The position numbers were made by a program, and so were the translations under genes. Positions 35,001 through 42,944 of a stretch of DNA of 64,000 bases are shown here, piece by piece (position 1 is the stretch's first letter; each line of letters opens with the position of its first letter). This DNA is from Hymenobacter setariae. Its GTDB lineage: Bacteria > Bacteroidota > Bacteroidia > Cytophagales > Hymenobacteraceae. The notes beneath the pieces were generated by a model, which saw only the letters and a list, made by a program, of their open reading frames with translations, had not been told where the DNA came from and searched no databases. The DNA is taken from assembly GCF_007713685.1 (NCBI RefSeq), contig NZ_VMRJ01000002.1, positions 1,047,412 to 1,111,411 of the forward strand. The letters are read 5' to 3'.

Positions 35001-35495
35001 TTAGGTGGTGCCACCGCTACCGCCCGTGCCGCCACCAGTAGTGCCACCACCGCTAGTGGTGCCCGTGGTGCCACCGGCCGTAGTTCCGCTGGTCGTGCCC
35101 GTAGTACCGCCTGCCGTAGTGCCAGAGGTCGTGCCCGTGGTGCCGCCAGCCGTGGTGCCGCTAGTGGTACCTGTAGTACCGCCGGCCGTGGTGTCACCGC
35201 TGGTAGTGCCCGAGGTGGTACCTGTGGTGCCACCCGCTGTGGTGCCTGAGGTAGTACCCGTGGTGCCACCAGCCGTGGTGCCTGAGGTAGTACCCGTGGT
35301 GCCGCCTGCTGTAGTGCTAGAAGTGGTACCTGTGGTGCTGCCATTAGTGGTAGAGCTGGTAGTACCACCACTAGTAGACGTACCTGAAGTAGTCGTGATG
35401 GGCGTGGGGTCGTCGTCGCCGTTGCAGGCACTAACTAGTGCCAACGATGAGCATAGTGCTAGCCCTAGGGTAAGCGAAAGCCAATTGCGTTTCAT
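35001..35495 (-). CDS. Thr/Gly/Ser-rich repeat lipoprotein
   Basis: The protein has a lipoprotein signal peptide (LTLGLALCSSLALVSAC, Cys at 24), a short acidic stretch (NGDDDP), and then about 120 residues made almost only of Thr, Gly and Ser in a 12-residue repeat of the form TTAGGTTGTTSG. The DNA repeat unit is 36 bases. Such extended, uncharged chains may be flexible surface spacers or glycosylation targets; Ser/Thr O-glycosylation is common in Bacteroidota. It is one of three such genes here (see 37259 and 37745). Confidence 0.7.
   Translation of the reverse strand: MKRNWLSLTLGLALCSSLALVSACNGDDDPTPITTTSGTSTSGGTTSSTTNGSTTGTTSSTTAGGTTGTTSGTTAGGTTGTTSGTTAGGTTGTTSGTTSGDTTAGGTTGTTSGTTAGGTTGTTSGTTAGGTTGTTSGTTAGGTTGTTSGGGTTGGGTGGSGGTT
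35040..35330. repeat. 36-bp tandem repeats inside a coding region
   Basis: Near-identical 36-base units encode TTAGGTTGTTSG-type repeats within the 35001-35495 gene. The units follow each other without unique spacers, and one shorter unit (SGTTSGD) breaks the phase. Copy number is likely to vary between strains. Confidence 0.75.
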
Positions 35496-35627
35496 AGTGA
35501 GGAGTAGGTGAAGAAAATGATAGGGAAATCCCTGATTCTCTTTCTTATACGCAAACGGCGCCTGAGATATACCCCTACTTTTGGGGGGTAAAATACCTAA
35601 TTATCCATTAAATTGCTTGCATAATAC

Positions 35628-37148
35628 CTAGGGAGAGGGTGCAAGGGGGGCGGGGGGCTCACAATCGCAGAGAACTTCGCGCGTGGCCGGGGGCACTTGG
35701 TAGTTGGGTTGCGACACTTCCTTCATGTACACTATCGAGAGATGGCGAAGGGGCGGGTGCTTGGGGTTCTCGTGCCAGATGCGAAGCAAGTAGTTGCAGT
35801 AATAGGGCCGCATCCAGTTGTTATTGACAAACAGGTAATTTTCGGAATACTTGCGCCACCGGTCGTTTTTGAACAACGAGACCACCGATGCTGGCTTGGT
35901 ATAGCTGATGGGGGCGCCGCCCCGGTTCAGGTCGAGCACTTGGCCCGTTTTAGTGGTGCCCTCCAGCACGTACCAGCCATCATCCTTAAATACGGTGGGC
36001 GCGAACATGCCCCAGTGCTGGTCGATGCGAAATAAGTAGCCAAACCAGCGGGTCGAGTCCGACATCCAGCGGCCGGGCTTGCGGCCCACATCATCGAGGT
36101 TCCACCAGCATACATAAAACAGCACGCTTACAACCAGCGCATCGCGCACGGCGCGCCACAACTCGCGGTGGCCGGGTGCCGCCGGGCGCGTGCGCTCGAG
36201 GCGCAGCTGCCACGGCGACTGCCACCTAGGTAGGCGCGTGCGCCAGTGCCGAGCCCGCTCGGCGTGGGGTGCCAGGCGGGGAGTCAGCCAGTCAAACACC
36301 ATCGGCGGCAGCAGCCCCAACACCGACACCATATTAATAAGGAAGAAGATGCCTACGAACAGCGTGAGGCTGATACCAATATGAAAGCCAAACAGCACAA
36401 ACACCACCAGTAGCCGCCACCAGCGCACGCCCACCGGAATAAACAAGGCAATGGGTAGCAGCAACTCGGTATACCAAGTGGCAAAGGTGAGAAACCGCAG
36501 CAAGTCGGGGTGGGGGTAAAGCAGGCGCCCAAACGGTAGCAGCAGTTGGTCGAGGCTAAAGGCGTAGTAAAGCGCGGTGCCCTCTTGGGTCCACTCGGCG
36601 CCACTTTTGAGCAAGGCGGTGCACCAGTATAGTAAGGCTAGCTGCACGATGTAGGCCACCGTGGCGGCGCTGGCGTAATCGTAGCGAGCAGGTGGGGGCG
36701 CTTGGCGCGCATCCCACGACCAAACCCGGCCCCAGGGTAGGAAAAACCCCCAGAACAATAACATCCGAAGCAGGTCATCGCCGCCCTGGCCTATCATGGG
36801 GTTGCGGTTTTGCAACGATACTAGCAGCACCCACGATGCCAGGGTGGCCAGCCGTGTGTGGTAGCCCAGCAGCAGTGCCCCCGCCACCAGCGCCGCCACT
36901 CCAAACAACACGGCTTGCACTTGCCACAGCCCACTGGTGGCGTGCAGCGAAAACTGGTAGGGCGTCCAGGTGTGGTCGAGCATCGCCGTGAGGGGCAGCA
37001 CGCCCATATTGGCGTAGTGTGCCTCTAGGTCGGTGCTGCGGATGGCCAGGTCGAGCAAGATGATGGCCGCCGTGCCTATGCGTAGTAATGCCAGCGCCCG
37101 CAGGTCGAGCGTAAATGGTTGCCGCACGGCCGCCCAAAGTTGATGCAT
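35628..37148 (-). CDS. HTTM-domain membrane protein (vitamin K-dependent carboxylase-like)
   Basis: The 506-residue product starts at the ATG at 37148 (the frame opens earlier at a TTG). It begins PFTLDLRALALLRIGTAAI and goes on with YANMGVLPL, SWVLLVSLQNRNPMIGQGGD and WCTALLKSGAEWTQEGTALY, the pattern of the HTTM (horizontally transferred transmembrane) domain related to vitamin K-dependent gamma-carboxylase. About eight membrane segments are followed by a soluble C-terminal region (about 370-506; HWGMFAPTVFKDDGWYVLEG). The bacterial proteins' substrate is unknown. It lies between two Thr/Ser/Gly-rich secreted proteins, which could be coincidental. Confidence 0.85.
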   Translation of the reverse strand: MHQLWAAVRQPFTLDLRALALLRIGTAAIILLDLAIRSTDLEAHYANMGVLPLTAMLDHTWTPYQFSLHATSGLWQVQAVLFGVAALVAGALLLGYHTRLATLASWVLLVSLQNRNPMIGQGGDDLLRMLLFWGFFLPWGRVWSWDARQAPPPARYDYASAATVAYIVQLALLYWCTALLKSGAEWTQEGTALYYAFSLDQLLLPFGRLLYPHPDLLRFLTFATWYTELLLPIALFIPVGVRWWRLLVVFVLFGFHIGISLTLFVGIFFLINMVSVLGLLPPMVFDWLTPRLAPHAERARHWRTRLPRWQSPWQLRLERTRPAAPGHRELWRAVRDALVVSVLFYVCWWNLDDVGRKPGRWMSDSTRWFGYLFRIDQHWGMFAPTVFKDDGWYVLEGTTKTGQVLDLNRGGAPISYTKPASVVSLFKNDRWRKYSENYLFVNNNWMRPYYCNYLLRIWHENPKHPPLRHLSIVYMKEVSQPNYQVPPATREVLCDCEPPAPLAPSP

Positions 37149-37184
37149 AAAGGAGAAGAGCAAAGGCAAGCTATTGAAACTAAA

Positions 37185-37229
37185 CAAGGCGAAAAAGCGA
37201 CCAATTGCTTGGCCAGCTTTTTCGCCTTG
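37185..37229 (-). terminator. Terminator of the 37259-37714 gene
   Basis: CAAGGCGAAAAAGC (37185-37198) is perfectly complementary to 37216-37229, with a 17-base loop. Confidence 0.6.
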
Positions 37230-37258
37230 CAGCCGAAAAGTAACGGAAAATGATTTTG

Positions 37259-37714
37259 CTAGCGGGGCGAGCCACTCGTGCTGGCACCAGAAGTGCTGCC
37301 GCTGGTGCTACCCGTCGAGCCAGCCGTGGTAGTGCCGCTGCCCGAGGTGCTGCCCATTTTGCTGCTGCGCTTGGCGTCGCGGCGGGCTCTGCCCGACGAA
37401 GGAGTGTTCATTGAGCCAGCCGTAGTGCCCGACGTGGTACCCATCGAGCTGGTGGTAGTACCTACCGAACCGGCCGTAGTGCCGGTTGAGCCCGACGTGG
37501 AGCTCATTGTGCCCGAAGTAGAACCGCTAGTAGAGCCCACCGAGGTAGTGCTGCCAGCCGTGGTACCAGCCGTAGTGCCCATGGGGGTAGTGCTACCCGT
37601 AGTGGTACCTGCCGTAGTGCCGGTAGTAGTTTGGGCAAAGGCGACACTGGTTGTCAGACCTAGGCCAAGTACAAAAGCCGCTGCGCGTAGCAGCGAAAGG
37701 GTGTTCGTTTTCAT
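37259..37714 (-). CDS. Thr/Ser/Gly-rich secreted protein
   Basis: The 151 residues have a Sec signal peptide (AAAFVLGLGLTTSVAFAQ) and a mature part made almost wholly of Thr, Ser and Gly in irregular SGTTAG-like units. A short basic island, GRARRDAKRSSKMG, interrupts it at about 108-121. There is no lipobox, so the protein is periplasmic or exported. It resembles the lipoproteins at 35001 and 37745 in composition but not in exact repeat. The function is unknown. Confidence 0.6.
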   Translation of the reverse strand: MKTNTLSLLRAAAFVLGLGLTTSVAFAQTTTGTTAGTTTGSTTPMGTTAGTTAGSTTSVGSTSGSTSGTMSSTSGSTGTTAGSVGTTTSSMGTTSGTTAGSMNTPSSGRARRDAKRSSKMGSTSGSGTTTAGSTGSTSGSTSGASTSGSPR

Positions 37715-37744
37715 GAGGCTTGGAGATGAGATGGGGGAATTGAA

Positions 37745-38158
37745 TTATTGGCCGGTAGTGCCACCAGCGGTAGAGCCGCCCGTGGTGCCACCACCGCTGG
37801 CGCCGCTGCCATTGCCACCTGCTGTCGAGCCAGCGCCAGCGGCGCTAGTAGTGCCACCAGCATTGCTGCTGCCGCTAGCGGCGGCCGAGCCCGCCGTAGA
37901 GCCACCTAGGTCGCCGGTGCCAGCCGTAGAGCCGCTGGTGCTAGACGTGCCAGTGGTTGTGTTGCTCATGCCTGCCGAGCCAGCGCCCGACGAGTCAGAA
38001 CTCATGCCGCTAGTATCGTTGGTGCCGCTGCTGCCACCAGTAGAGGTGCCGCTGCCGCTAGTCGACGACTCGCTAGTGCTACCGCTGCCGCAGGCACCTA
38101 GTAAAGAAGCTCCGAGGGCGAGGGCTGCTACAGCCAATTGAAATTTTACGGTACGCAT
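37745..38158 (-). CDS. Gly/Ser/Thr-rich lipoprotein
   Basis: The protein has 137 residues with a lipoprotein signal peptide (VAALALGASLLGAC, Cys at 23) and a low-complexity Gly-Ser-Thr-Ala tail without exact repeats. It lies 30 bases upstream of the gene at 37259 on the same strand, so the two are probably co-transcribed. As with its neighbours, the sequence suggests a flexible, possibly glycosylated envelope protein, but nothing beyond composition supports this. Confidence 0.6.
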   Translation of the reverse strand: MRTVKFQLAVAALALGASLLGACGSGSTSESSTSGSGTSTGGSSGTNDTSGMSSDSSGAGSAGMSNTTTGTSSTSGSTAGTGDLGGSTAGSAAASGSSNAGGTTSAAGAGSTAGGNGSGASGGGTTGGSTAGGTTGQ

Positions 38159-38366
38159 AAAAAATGAAGAATAGTTGGGGGAAAACTGCGGCTAGGTATA
38201 CGACTGTTAATCAAATACGACGAAGACGAATACGCGTATTTTCTTCGGTTACTACGTAGCGGGAAATACGGTATTTTCAAGTTGTCCAGCTTTGGCCGAG
38301 GGCCCCAAACCATCTGCGCTGCCCTGGCGTTAGGTAGCTAGCGTTACTTAATTTTAGTTGTCTGCC

Positions 38367-38786
38367 ATGTCTACTACCGCACAGCCCACTATCCTCTTCG
38401 ATGGCGTATGCAACCTGTGCAATGGGTTTGTGCAGTTTGTAATTCGTCACGATGCGGCCGGGCGGTTTCGCTTTGCTGCCCTGCAAAGCGCCGCTGGACA
38501 AGCCTTACTAGTCGCTCATGGCCAGCAAGACGTGGCCGCCACTGCCGCTGACCCCGACTCGGTGGTGCTGGTAGAGGGCGGGCGCGTGTACACCCACTCC
38601 ACGGCCGTGCTGCGCATTATCGGGCACCTAGGGGCTTTGGGGCGGATGGCTCAGGTGGGCTGGCTGCTGCCCCGCGCCTGGCGCGATGCGCTGTACCGCT
38701 ACGTGGCTCGGCACCGCTACCAGTGGTTTGGGCAGCAAGAGAGCTGCCTGCTGCCCACGCCTGCCCTGCGCGCGCGGTTTTTGTAG
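38367..38786 (+). CDS. DCC-family (DUF393) thiol-disulfide oxidoreductase-like protein
   Basis: The product has 139 residues from the ATG at 38367. Near the N-terminus it shows FDGVCNLCNGFVQFVI, where D-G-x-C-x-x-C is the thioredoxin-like active-site motif of DUF393. Next come RFRFAALQSAAGQ and, further on, DPDSVVLVEGGRVYTHSTAV with RYVARHRYQWFG, all typical of the family. It is a short soluble protein, possibly a thiol-disulfide exchanger; no substrate is known. It is often found near HTTM proteins, and an HTTM gene lies 1.2 kb away on the other strand. Confidence 0.9.
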   Translation: MSTTAQPTILFDGVCNLCNGFVQFVIRHDAAGRFRFAALQSAAGQALLVAHGQQDVAATAADPDSVVLVEGGRVYTHSTAVLRIIGHLGALGRMAQVGWLLPRAWRDALYRYVARHRYQWFGQQESCLLPTPALRARFL

Positions 38787-38816
38787 CTCAGTTAGCTTTC
38801 CAACTGCTCACTGCTC

Positions 38817-39023
38817 TTAGCGGCCAGTACTGGGCGCGGCAGTACCTAGGCCAGTGGTATCGGGCGGCATGCCACCTACTTTGGTGGCGGCCGAGTCAGT
38901 ACCCAGCATGCTGCTCGGGGTAGTGGTTTTCATGTCGGCAGTGTTAGCGCCGCCGCAGGCGCCAAGTAACAGGCCAGCTAGCAAGGTAGCCACCGCACTC
39001 GCATAGAAATTGCGAATAGTCAT
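38817..39023 (-). CDS. Very small lipoprotein
   Basis: The 68-residue protein consists of a lipoprotein signal (AVATLLAGLLLGAC, Cys at 23) and a short Thr/Ser/Gly-rich tail of about 45 residues. It resembles the low-complexity lipoproteins at 35001-38158 in style. It converges with the DCC gene and ends 30 bases from it. Confidence 0.6.
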   Translation of the reverse strand: MTIRNFYASAVATLLAGLLLGACGGANTADMKTTTPSSMLGTDSAATKVGGMPPDTTGLGTAAPSTGR

Positions 39024-39068
39024 AAGAAGGGCAAACTGAAAGTGAGAAGCCCTGTATACGGCCGGCTG

Positions 39069-40724
39069 CTAGCTAGCGGCTGCCCGCTGCGCTACCGCAC
39101 GGGCTGCCCGCAGCCCTTGGTGAAATGCCTCCTCAAACACCGATACTCCGCTGAGGTCGGTGTGGGCTAGGTGCACGCGGCCGCCTAGGTGGGGCTGCCG
39201 GGCCTGCTGGCGCGCTGCGCCCCACACATAGCCGGGTGTGGGGGCCACCATGCCGTGGCCCCACACCCACAATTCGGCAGCCTGCACGCGGTCGGCTAGG
39301 CCGGGGTGCATCAGGTCGAGTTCAGTAAGCACGAGCGTCAGCCAGTCGTGGTAGGTGCTGGCAAAGGCGTGGCGGCGGGCCGCAGCGGGGTTGGCTAGGT
39401 CGGTGGGCAAGGCCCAGTAAAAGGTGAGGCTGCGCCCGCCGTCGGGCTCGAAGCCGCGCAGGGCTTGGTGCTCGGCATCGATGTAGCCTAGGGCCGGGCT
39501 GCCGTAGCGCACATTGTCCCAGCACAGCGGCTGGCCGGGGCCGCCGGGGTAATCATCCACTACGAGGTTGGCCACCAGCCAGGGGGCGTGCAGCGGCGCC
39601 AGCGCAGGCGCAGCGGCTGAGGTCGGCAAAAGGTGTTTGCTCACGTGCCAGGGCGTGGCTAATACTACCTGCTGGGTCCGAATGCGAGTGCTTTGCTGCG
39701 TGCGGTCATCAAAAGCCAACACCTCTAGGTGACCATCGGCCACCTCTTGCAGCCCAAACACCACCGTGTGGAGCTGAATGCGGCCAGGGCCCCCTAGGTG
39801 CCGTAGCGCTTCGGCGAGGTGGTGGTTGCCAGTAGGCCAGGTCAGTACGGCGTCGGCGGGCGCATTGTGGGCGCGGCCTTTGCGGGCGGCGAAGTAGTGC
39901 AGCCCGGCCCAGGCCGATACCTGCGCGGCGGGCACCCCAAAATCGTCGCGGTACGAGTAGTCGAGGTACCAGCGCAGGTACTCCGAGCGGTAGCCGTGCG
40001 CGGCGAGCCAGTCGGCCATCGACTGCTGGTCGAGCTGCTGGGTGGCAGCATCAGTAAAAGACAGGTCGAGCGGCAGCCGAAACAAGTCGCGTCCATCGGG
40101 GCCGGTAGCGTGGCGCAGGCGCTCGACCTCGGCCAGAAAGCGTGCTATTTCGGCGCGGTCGGCCGCGGGCACGCCCGCCTCGGGCACCAAGCCGGGCTGC
40201 CAGTGGCCATGCAGCAGCAGGCGCTCGGCGGGGTCGTGGCACAGGGCCGTTTCGTCGTAGATGGGTAAATTATCGGGGCCGTAGCCCGTAATGATTTTTG
40301 CTTCTTTTAAAAAAGCCAGCAGGTCGTGGTCGCGCTCGTCGGGCAGGGGCAAGTAGTGCGCGCCCCAGGGGTAAGCGGTGCGGGCGTTGTGGCCCGTAGC
40401 GGCGTTGCCACCTACTTCAGGCTCTAGTTCCAGCAGCAGCGTGCGTAGCGTGGGGACTAGGCGGTGTAACTCGCGCCGGGCCGCCAAGCCGCTCACACCC
40501 CCACCAATGATGACCACGTCAATTTCCTCAGTGCGCGTTGGGCTCGGTATTTTGTGAGGCTCGCGCAGCAAGTGCCCCAGCTTGGCGCCCGCCCCGCGCA
40601 CCTGCCCCCGCACAGCTGAGCGCGCGGGTACGCAGCCCGGCGCGCTGCCAAGCAGGCCCGCGAGCAGCGTGCCCGCCAGGCCGGCGCTGGCCTGGGTCAA
40701 AAATTGACGGCGGGGGAGGGACAT
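39069..40724 (-). CDS. Tat-exported FAD-dependent, amine-oxidase-like oxidoreductase
   Basis: The 551 residues begin with a twin-arginine signal (MSLPRRQFL) and a hydrophobic stretch ending in a lipobox-like GSAPGC at about 26-31, so the protein is exported folded and possibly lipid-anchored. An FAD-binding Rossmann motif follows (DVVIIGGGVSGLAARRELHR), then an acidic strand ELEPEVGGNA. The body resembles flavin amine oxidases (WLAAHGYRSEYLRWYLDYSYRDD, VVLATPWH) and ends with an FAD-contact region (HLAHTDLSGVSVFEEAFHQG). It is the last gene of a minus-strand train with spermidine synthase and a SpeD-like gene, 52 bases after the former. A role in oxidising a polyamine product is a reasonable guess, not shown. 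Confidence 0.8.
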   Translation of the reverse strand: MSLPRRQFLTQASAGLAGTLLAGLLGSAPGCVPARSAVRGQVRGAGAKLGHLLREPHKIPSPTRTEEIDVVIIGGGVSGLAARRELHRLVPTLRTLLLELEPEVGGNAATGHNARTAYPWGAHYLPLPDERDHDLLAFLKEAKIITGYGPDNLPIYDETALCHDPAERLLLHGHWQPGLVPEAGVPAADRAEIARFLAEVERLRHATGPDGRDLFRLPLDLSFTDAATQQLDQQSMADWLAAHGYRSEYLRWYLDYSYRDDFGVPAAQVSAWAGLHYFAARKGRAHNAPADAVLTWPTGNHHLAEALRHLGGPGRIQLHTVVFGLQEVADGHLEVLAFDDRTQQSTRIRTQQVVLATPWHVSKHLLPTSAAAPALAPLHAPWLVANLVVDDYPGGPGQPLCWDNVRYGSPALGYIDAEHQALRGFEPDGGRSLTFYWALPTDLANPAAARRHAFASTYHDWLTLVLTELDLMHPGLADRVQAAELWVWGHGMVAPTPGYVWGAARQQARQPHLGGRVHLAHTDLSGVSVFEEAFHQGLRAARAVAQRAAAS

Positions 40725-40776
40725 GGGTTAAAAAGTAGAGTATTACTTGATATGAGAGGCGGAAAATTTCTGAGTT

Positions 40777-42363
40777 CTACCCATTGCCATACGGCCCCCA
40801 CTCTTCCTCAAAGTACCGCACCAAAGCCTGGTTATTAAGCTGATTAACCTCCGTGGGTACCTCGCCCATATCGGGCGGGAAGGCGCGCATTTGGCCAATT
40901 ACCTTAGGAGTCGCGTAGCGTAGCCCGGCCGGCAACGGGCCGCCATCGGGGCGCCAGGTGCCGGGCTGGGCCTGCGCCAGCACGTAACCCCACTCGCCAA
41001 AAGAAGGCACGTAGGCGTGGTAAGGCACTGGGCTAAAGCCGCTGGCCGCCATAGTATGCACCACGCACCAGTAAGCCCGCCGCGCAATGTAAGGCGAAGT
41101 AGCCTGCACCACCACTAGCCCGCCCGGCCGCAGCCGCTGGCGCAGCGTTTGGTAGAAGGCCGTAGTGTAAAGCTTGCCGATGGAATAGTTGCCGGGGTCG
41201 GGAAAATCGACTAGCACCACGTCGTAGCGGGTCGTGTCTTGGCGCAGCCAGGCGTAGGCGTCGGCGTTGTGAATATCGACCTTGGGCGAGTGCAGCGAGT
41301 TGTGGTTGAGCTCGCGCAGCAGTTGGTTGCTCTTAAAGAGCTTGGTCATGGCTGGGTCGAGGTCGATGAGCCGGATGCGCTGCACCTGCGGGTACTTCAA
41401 CAGCTCGCGCACGGCCAAGCCATCGCCGCCGCCCAGCACCAATATTTGGCGCGCCCTAGGTCGGTCTTGCATGGCCGGATGCACCAGGGCCTCGTGGTAG
41501 CGGTACTCGTCGGCCGAACTGAATTGGAGGTTGCCGTTCAAGAATAAGCGCAGCTCGCCACGGTGGTTGCCGGTGAGCACCAGGCGCTGGTAGGGCGTGC
41601 TTTGGGCGTAGATAACCGTGTCCTGAAACACTTCGCCTTCGGCGTAGCGCTGAATGCGCTCGGCGCCCACCACACCCGCGCCTAGGGCCAGCAAGGCCAA
41701 TACAATGGCGCCTAGGTAGCGCCGCCGGTAGGGTTTGGTCTCGTCGAAGGAAAGCAGGCTTACGCCCGCTACTACCACATTGAGCGCCCCAAACAGCAGG
41801 GCCGTGCGCACCAAACCCAGGCGTGGCACTAGCACCAGCGGGAATATCACGGCCGCCAGCAGCGAGCCTACGTAGTCGAAGGTGAAAACTCTGGCCACAA
41901 GCTCCTTAAACGCCAGCCGGCCTTGCAAAATGCGCAGCAGCAGCGGAATCTCTAGTCCCACTAGCGCGCCCAGCAGCCCCACCAGCCCATAGAGCAGCAC
42001 CCGAAACGAGCCCACGTGTGCAAATAGCCCAAACAGCAGCGGCGCCGACGCGCCGCCCACCAAGCCCACCAGTATTTCGAGCCGAATAAACCAGCGCAGC
42101 AGCTGGCCGCCTAGGTAGCGCGACAGCCACGAGCCCACGCCCATACTAAACAAGTACACGCCGATAACGGTCGAAAACTGCGTTACCGAATCGCCGAGTA
42201 GGTAGGAGGCCAACGTGCCGGCTATTAGTTCATACAGCAGCCCGCAGGTGGCTATCACGGCCACCGACCCTAGCAGTAGCGCTGGCCGCGGAGCCCCTTC
42301 GGCCGGGGCGCTGGCAGCGGCCCGCGCCCGCCGGCGGCGGGCCAGCAAAGAACCCTCACCCAT
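40777..42363 (-). CDS. Membrane-embedded spermidine synthase (polyamine aminopropyltransferase)
   Basis: The N-terminal half has about seven hydrophobic segments (LLGSVAVIATCGLLYELIAG onwards). The C-terminal half, from about 260, is an aminopropyltransferase: ILVLGGGDGLAVRELLK for the decarboxylated-AdoMet site, LIDLDPAM, NADAYAWL, VDFPDPGNYSIGKLYTTAFY and VPSFGEWGYVLA. This fused form is known in many bacteria, and its product has not been firmly assigned. Catalysis would sit at the inner membrane, with the membrane part suited to passing product across it. It overlaps the DUF350 gene by 8 bases and belongs to the SpeD-DUF4178-DUF350 train. Confidence 0.9.
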   Translation of the reverse strand: MGEGSLLARRRRARAAASAPAEGAPRPALLLGSVAVIATCGLLYELIAGTLASYLLGDSVTQFSTVIGVYLFSMGVGSWLSRYLGGQLLRWFIRLEILVGLVGGASAPLLFGLFAHVGSFRVLLYGLVGLLGALVGLEIPLLLRILQGRLAFKELVARVFTFDYVGSLLAAVIFPLVLVPRLGLVRTALLFGALNVVVAGVSLLSFDETKPYRRRYLGAIVLALLALGAGVVGAERIQRYAEGEVFQDTVIYAQSTPYQRLVLTGNHRGELRLFLNGNLQFSSADEYRYHEALVHPAMQDRPRARQILVLGGGDGLAVRELLKYPQVQRIRLIDLDPAMTKLFKSNQLLRELNHNSLHSPKVDIHNADAYAWLRQDTTRYDVVLVDFPDPGNYSIGKLYTTAFYQTLRQRLRPGGLVVVQATSPYIARRAYWCVVHTMAASGFSPVPYHAYVPSFGEWGYVLAQAQPGTWRPDGGPLPAGLRYATPKVIGQMRAFPPDMGEVPTEVNQLNNQALVRYFEEEWGPYGNG

Positions 42364-42571
42364 GAATGGCCGCGCTGATAATGATAGCCACCGCCAGCAT
42401 AAACGCCGCTGCGATGATGGCCAAGGCCGTGTTGTGCTCCTCCAGTATTTCGCGGCGCAGGGTGCCTGGCGTCAGTTTATTAAACACGTAAAAACTGAGC
42501 ATCAGAATGACAATGCCCAGCACCGAGTACACGACGGAGGCAGTCAGCGCCTTGAAGTTGAGGTATTCCAT
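42356..42571 (-). CDS. DUF350 small membrane protein
   Basis: The 71 residues have two membrane helices (VVYSVLGIVILMLSFYVFN and TALAIIAAAFMLAVAIIISA) around a short basic loop with NKLTPGTLRREILEEHNTA. DUF350 proteins occur as one unit or as several repeats; the E. coli member YjfL lies near a glutathionylspermidine-synthase-like gene. Here it overlaps the start of the spermidine synthase gene, which fits a shared complex. A role as a small channel or membrane scaffold is speculation. Confidence 0.85.
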   Translation of the reverse strand: MEYLNFKALTASVVYSVLGIVILMLSFYVFNKLTPGTLRREILEEHNTALAIIAAAFMLAVAIIISAAIHG

Positions 42572-42601
42572 GAGTGAAGGAGGAAAAACTAGTTAGCTAC
42601 A

Positions 42602-42706
42602 TTGTCATTGCGAGGGGGCACGGCGAAGCAAGCCTGCCTTTTGCCTCTGTAAACGTCGGCTGTGCGTGGAGGAAAATTGCCTTGGCTTGCCTCTTCGCAA
42701 TGGCAA
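42602..42706. repeat. REP-like palindrome, CATTGCGAGG family, damaged arm
   Basis: The left arm has TCATTGCGAGG and GGCGAAGCAAGCC; the right arm pairs only partly and lacks part of the middle. It lies between DUF350 and the 70-residue gene, inside the polyamine gene train, and is related to the element at 11998-12088. Confidence 0.6.
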
Positions 42707-42722
42707 CCTTCTTTCTATTAAT

Positions 42723-42935
42723 TCACTTGTGGTTGAAGCCATTGACATAGCCGCCGTGGCCGCCGGTGCGAGGCGGGCCGCCGCGTTCGGTGTCGGCGGT
42801 TTCTTTGTCATCGCCAAGCAGGCGGGTGCCGCCCATGCCCAGCAGCAAGAAGGCCGCCAGCCCCAGGCTCAGCAGCCCCGCATAGAGCGGCGAGCGACGT
42901 AAATCGGACCCTAGGTGGCGCAAGAAAGCAAGCAT
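42723..42935 (-). CDS. Small membrane protein in the polyamine gene train
   Basis: The 70-residue protein has a basic N-terminus (FLRHLGSDLRRSP), one strong membrane helix (LYAGLLSLGLAAFLLLGMGG) and a polar Gly-rich C-terminus. It begins nine bases after the DUF4178 gene ends, so the two are almost certainly co-translated. Its short size, membrane helix and position match the small extra membrane genes often seen in DUF4178/DUF350 gene groups. I do not recognise a named family. Confidence 0.65.
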   Translation of the reverse strand: MLAFLRHLGSDLRRSPLYAGLLSLGLAAFLLLGMGGTRLLGDDKETADTERGGPPRTGGHGGYVNGFNHK

Positions 42936-42944
42936 AGCAAAAAA

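Noticed and set aside
35040..35330. Regular repeats that could suggest a CRISPR array
   Set aside because: The 36-bp units touch each other with no unique spacers, and they keep a coding frame.
35005..38141. Long Val/Pro-rich plus-strand frames (35005-35511 and 37278-38141)
   Set aside because: They are the antisense of Thr/Ser/Gly-rich repeat genes that have proper signal peptides on the minus strand; the codons ACC, GGC and ACT read backwards as Val and Pro.
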